DNA of 5,895 bases from Lachnoclostridium sp. UBA6558 (GTDB taxonomy: Bacteria; Bacillota; Clostridia; Lachnospirales; Lachnospiraceae): the NCBI GenBank assembly GCA_002434335.1, contig DJJW01000010.1:190862-196756 (forward strand), read 5' to 3'. Every line of letters starts with the position of its first letter. The stretch's first letter is position 1. Positions 3,966-5,895 of the stretch are shown in pieces. The translations under genes and the position numbers were made by a program. The notes below the pieces were generated by a model that saw nothing but the letters and a program-made list of their open reading frames with translations, was not told the origin of the DNA and did no database searches.

Positions 3966-5895
3966 TAACCTGATAGTTCCATATACCATCCATGCGCAAA
4001 ACCAGGCAAAGATAGTCTGATACAGCACGATCCATACCGCAGAAATGGTATTAAGCTCTCTTTTGATAATACTGATAGCAGCTACACAAGGCGAATAAAT
4101 CAGTGTAAAGATCAGAAAGGAATAGGCAGATGCCGGTGAAAAAAGCTCATTAAGAGCAGCCGGCAGTCGTGTAACCCCTTCTCCTGTAAGAACTCCCAAG
4201 GTACTGATAACCGCTTCCTTTGCCATAAAACCGGTAAGAAGAGCTGTAGAAATTCTCCAATCCTCAAACCCCAGGGTTTTAAACAGGGGTGTCAGAAGAT
4301 GTCCGATATCAGCCAGTATACTCTGTGAACTTAATACTGCCGGTTCCAGTTTCCAGTTGAATTTCTGTAAGAACCATATCAGGATTGAAGCCAGAAATAT
4401 AACAGTAAACGCCCGGGTCAGAAAATCTTTGGTCTTATCCCATAACATCAGAAGCACACTTTTGGCACCTGGAATCCGGTAATTGGGCAGTTCCATTACA
4501 AAACGCTCTGCTTCTCCTTTATATACGTATTTCTTTAAAAACAATGTACTCATAATTCCCATAAGCAGTCCGAACACATAGAGGGATATCATTACAAGAG
4601 CACGATGCTTAGGGAAGAAAGCCATGGTAAACACTCCGTATATCGGAAGCTTCGCACTGCAGCTCATAAAAGGGATCAGAAAAATTGTCATTCTCCTGTC
4701 TCTGTCACTGGGCAAAGTGCGGGTTGCCATAACAGCCGGCACACTGCAGCCAAAACCGATTATCATAGGAACAAAACTTCGTCCTGATAGTCCTATATTA
4801 CCCAGAAGCTTATCCATAATAAAAGCGACTCTTGCCATATATCCGCTGTCTTCCAATAAGGCCAGGAAAAAGAATAGGATAACTATAGTCGGTACAAAGG
4901 ATACGACGCTGCCAACACCAGCCAGTATACCATCTGTAACCAGGGATACCAGTAAATCATTTGTTCCGGCTGTAATCAAAAAATTTCTCAAAAAATCAGT
5001 TATTACCTGTATCCCTCCGGCTAGCAAATTACTTAAGAAGCTCCCGATAACTCCAAAAGTCAGCCAGAATATACTTAACATGATAAGGATAAATACCGGT
5101 ATTCCAATATATCTGTTTGCAAGTATATTATCAATCCTGAGACTTCTTACCTTATGAACACTTTCCCTGGGCCTGACCACAGCTTCACTGCACAGACTGT
5201 CAAGGAAGCGGTATCTCATATCAGCTACTGCTGCTTTTCTATCTGTCAGGAGTGTGTTCTCCATGGTACGAATCTTTTTTTCAATAACCTCTCCCAGGTC
5301 TTTATTAATATTAAGCTCTTCTTTTACTCTGCTGTCATTTTCCATCAGCTTTATGGCATGAAAGGCTGCCTTCGTATCCTTTCTGTCAGCTTTTATAAGG
5401 ATATTTGTAACTTCCATAAAGGTCTGGGCACAGAGACCGGTATAAAAATTTTGCTGCTTAGGAGTATTACGATTTACTACTGTTTCAAGAGCTGTACTGA
5501 TCAGCTTCTGGATTCCCTGATTCTTGACTGCTGATATTGGAATTACCGGAACACCCAGAAAATCCTGTATTTTCCTGATGTCAACTGTACCGCCATTGGC
5601 ACTGACCTCATCCATCATATTCAAGGCGATTACCATAGGGATTTCGAACTGGAGTAACTGCAGGCTCAGATAAAGGTTTCTCTCAATATTGGTGGCATCC
5701 ACAATGTTTATCATGCCTTCAGGATGTTCTTTTATAATAAAGTCTCTTGTTACGATTTCTTCTTTGGTATAGGGCGATAAGGAATATATTCCAGGAAGAT
5801 CAACAACCTTAATATCCTTCTGTTTACGAATCATCCCTTCTTTTCTCTCAACAGTTACTCCCGGGAAATTACCAACATGCTGATTCCCACCGGTC
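3954..5895 (-). CDS. feoB: Ferrous iron transporter FeoB, 5' end outside the window
   Basis: FeoB is the inner-membrane Fe(II) importer with an N-terminal GTPase-like domain. The visible 646 residues start inside the G domain: the reading frame runs to the right edge with TGGNQHVGNFPGVTVE, the switch I/G2 region, so the P-loop and about 30 first residues are cut off. Counting from the first visible full codon, DLPG (G3) is at 32-35, NMMD (G4) at 92-95 and the SA of G5 at 121-122. A helical GDI-like domain follows to about residue 255. The membrane part has LLEDSGYMAR (346-355), the first Gate motif with GCSVPA (382-387), the second Gate segment SCSAKLPIY (411-419), MAKEAVISTLG (557-567) and the conserved SPCVAA (601-606). 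It ends normally near the family's usual C-terminus, with no fused FeoC. ATG 5834 lies inside the conserved G domain and is not the start. FeoA and the promoter, if present, lie beyond the edge. There is no terminator between it and the convergent LUD gene; transcription must end inside or past that gene. Confidence 0.97.
   Translation of the reverse strand, partial: TGGNQHVGNFPGVTVERKEGMIRKQKDIKVVDLPGIYSLSPYTKEEIVTRDFIIKEHPEGMINIVDATNIERNLYLSLQLLQFEIPMVIALNMMDEVSANGGTVDIRKIQDFLGVPVIPISAVKNQGIQKLISTALETVVNRNTPKQQNFYTGLCAQTFMEVTNILIKADRKDTKAAFHAIKLMENDSRVKEELNINKDLGEVIEKKIRTMENTLLTDRKAAVADMRYRFLDSLCSEAVVRPRESVHKVRSLRIDNILANRYIGIPVFILIMLSIFWLTFGVIGSFLSNLLAGGIQVITDFLRNFLITAGTNDLLVSLVTDGILAGVGSVVSFVPTIVILFFFLALLEDSGYMARVAFIMDKLLGNIGLSGRSFVPMIIGFGCSVPAVMATRTLPSDRDRRMTIFLIPFMSCSAKLPIYGVFTMAFFPKHRALVMISLYVFGLLMGIMSTLFLKKYVYKGEAERFVMELPNYRIPGAKSVLLMLWDKTKDFLTRAFTVIFLASILIWFLQKFNWKLEPAVLSSQSILADIGHLLTPLFKTLGFEDWRISTALLTGFMAKEAVISTLGVLTGEGVTRLPAALNELFSPASAYSFLIFTLIYSPCVAAISIIKRELNTISAVWIVLYQTIFAWFCAWMVYGTIRLLIS

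Noticed and set aside
1..5895. CRISPR array, tRNA, rRNA, insertion sequence or phage attachment site
   Set aside because: No regularly spaced long repeats, cloverleaf, rRNA core sequence, transposase or integrase was seen on either strand.

Overview
The window looks like chromosome of an anaerobic, low-GC Firmicute, most likely a member of the Clostridia near Lachnospiraceae. This is an inference from AT-rich DNA, Shine-Dalgarno sites of the GGAGG type, a Bacillus/Clostridium-type intracellular subtilisin, a stand-alone cysteine-containing LUD protein, and FeoB. No database search was possible.

Layout. Positions 1-679 are gene-poor and hold one plus-strand terminator, a 14-bp hairpin and a ladder of short tandem repeats running off the end of the protease gene. 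Two minus-strand genes follow: an intracellular serine protease of the IspA family (680-1642) and, upstream of it, a small exported membrane-anchored protein of unknown function (1928-2662). A strong intrinsic terminator (1876-1914) separates them, so they are probably two transcription units. Positions 2663-3347 are a 685-bp non-coding stretch rich in inverted repeats. It includes a compact, GC-richer, hairpin-forming block (3047-3191) bounded by short inverted repeats, with a candidate plus-strand promoter ahead of it. It also holds a promoter/operator-like cluster just before the next gene. A plus-strand LUD-domain protein (3348-3965) then converges on a minus-strand feoB ferrous-iron transporter (3954 to the right edge, 5' end cut off); the two coding regions overlap by 12 bp at their 3' ends.

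Function. No single pathway links all four genes. The protease is a cytoplasmic protein-turnover enzyme, the small membrane protein has no recognisable role, and FeoB imports Fe(II). The LUD protein carries a four-cysteine C-terminal motif that could bind metal or an Fe-S cluster, so its pairing with feoB is suggestive but unproven. The most unusual parts are the intergenic block at 2975-3191 and the three half-site cluster at 3304-3327. I see no CRISPR array, tRNA, rRNA, transposase or phage gene, and I cannot claim a new multi-gene system here.
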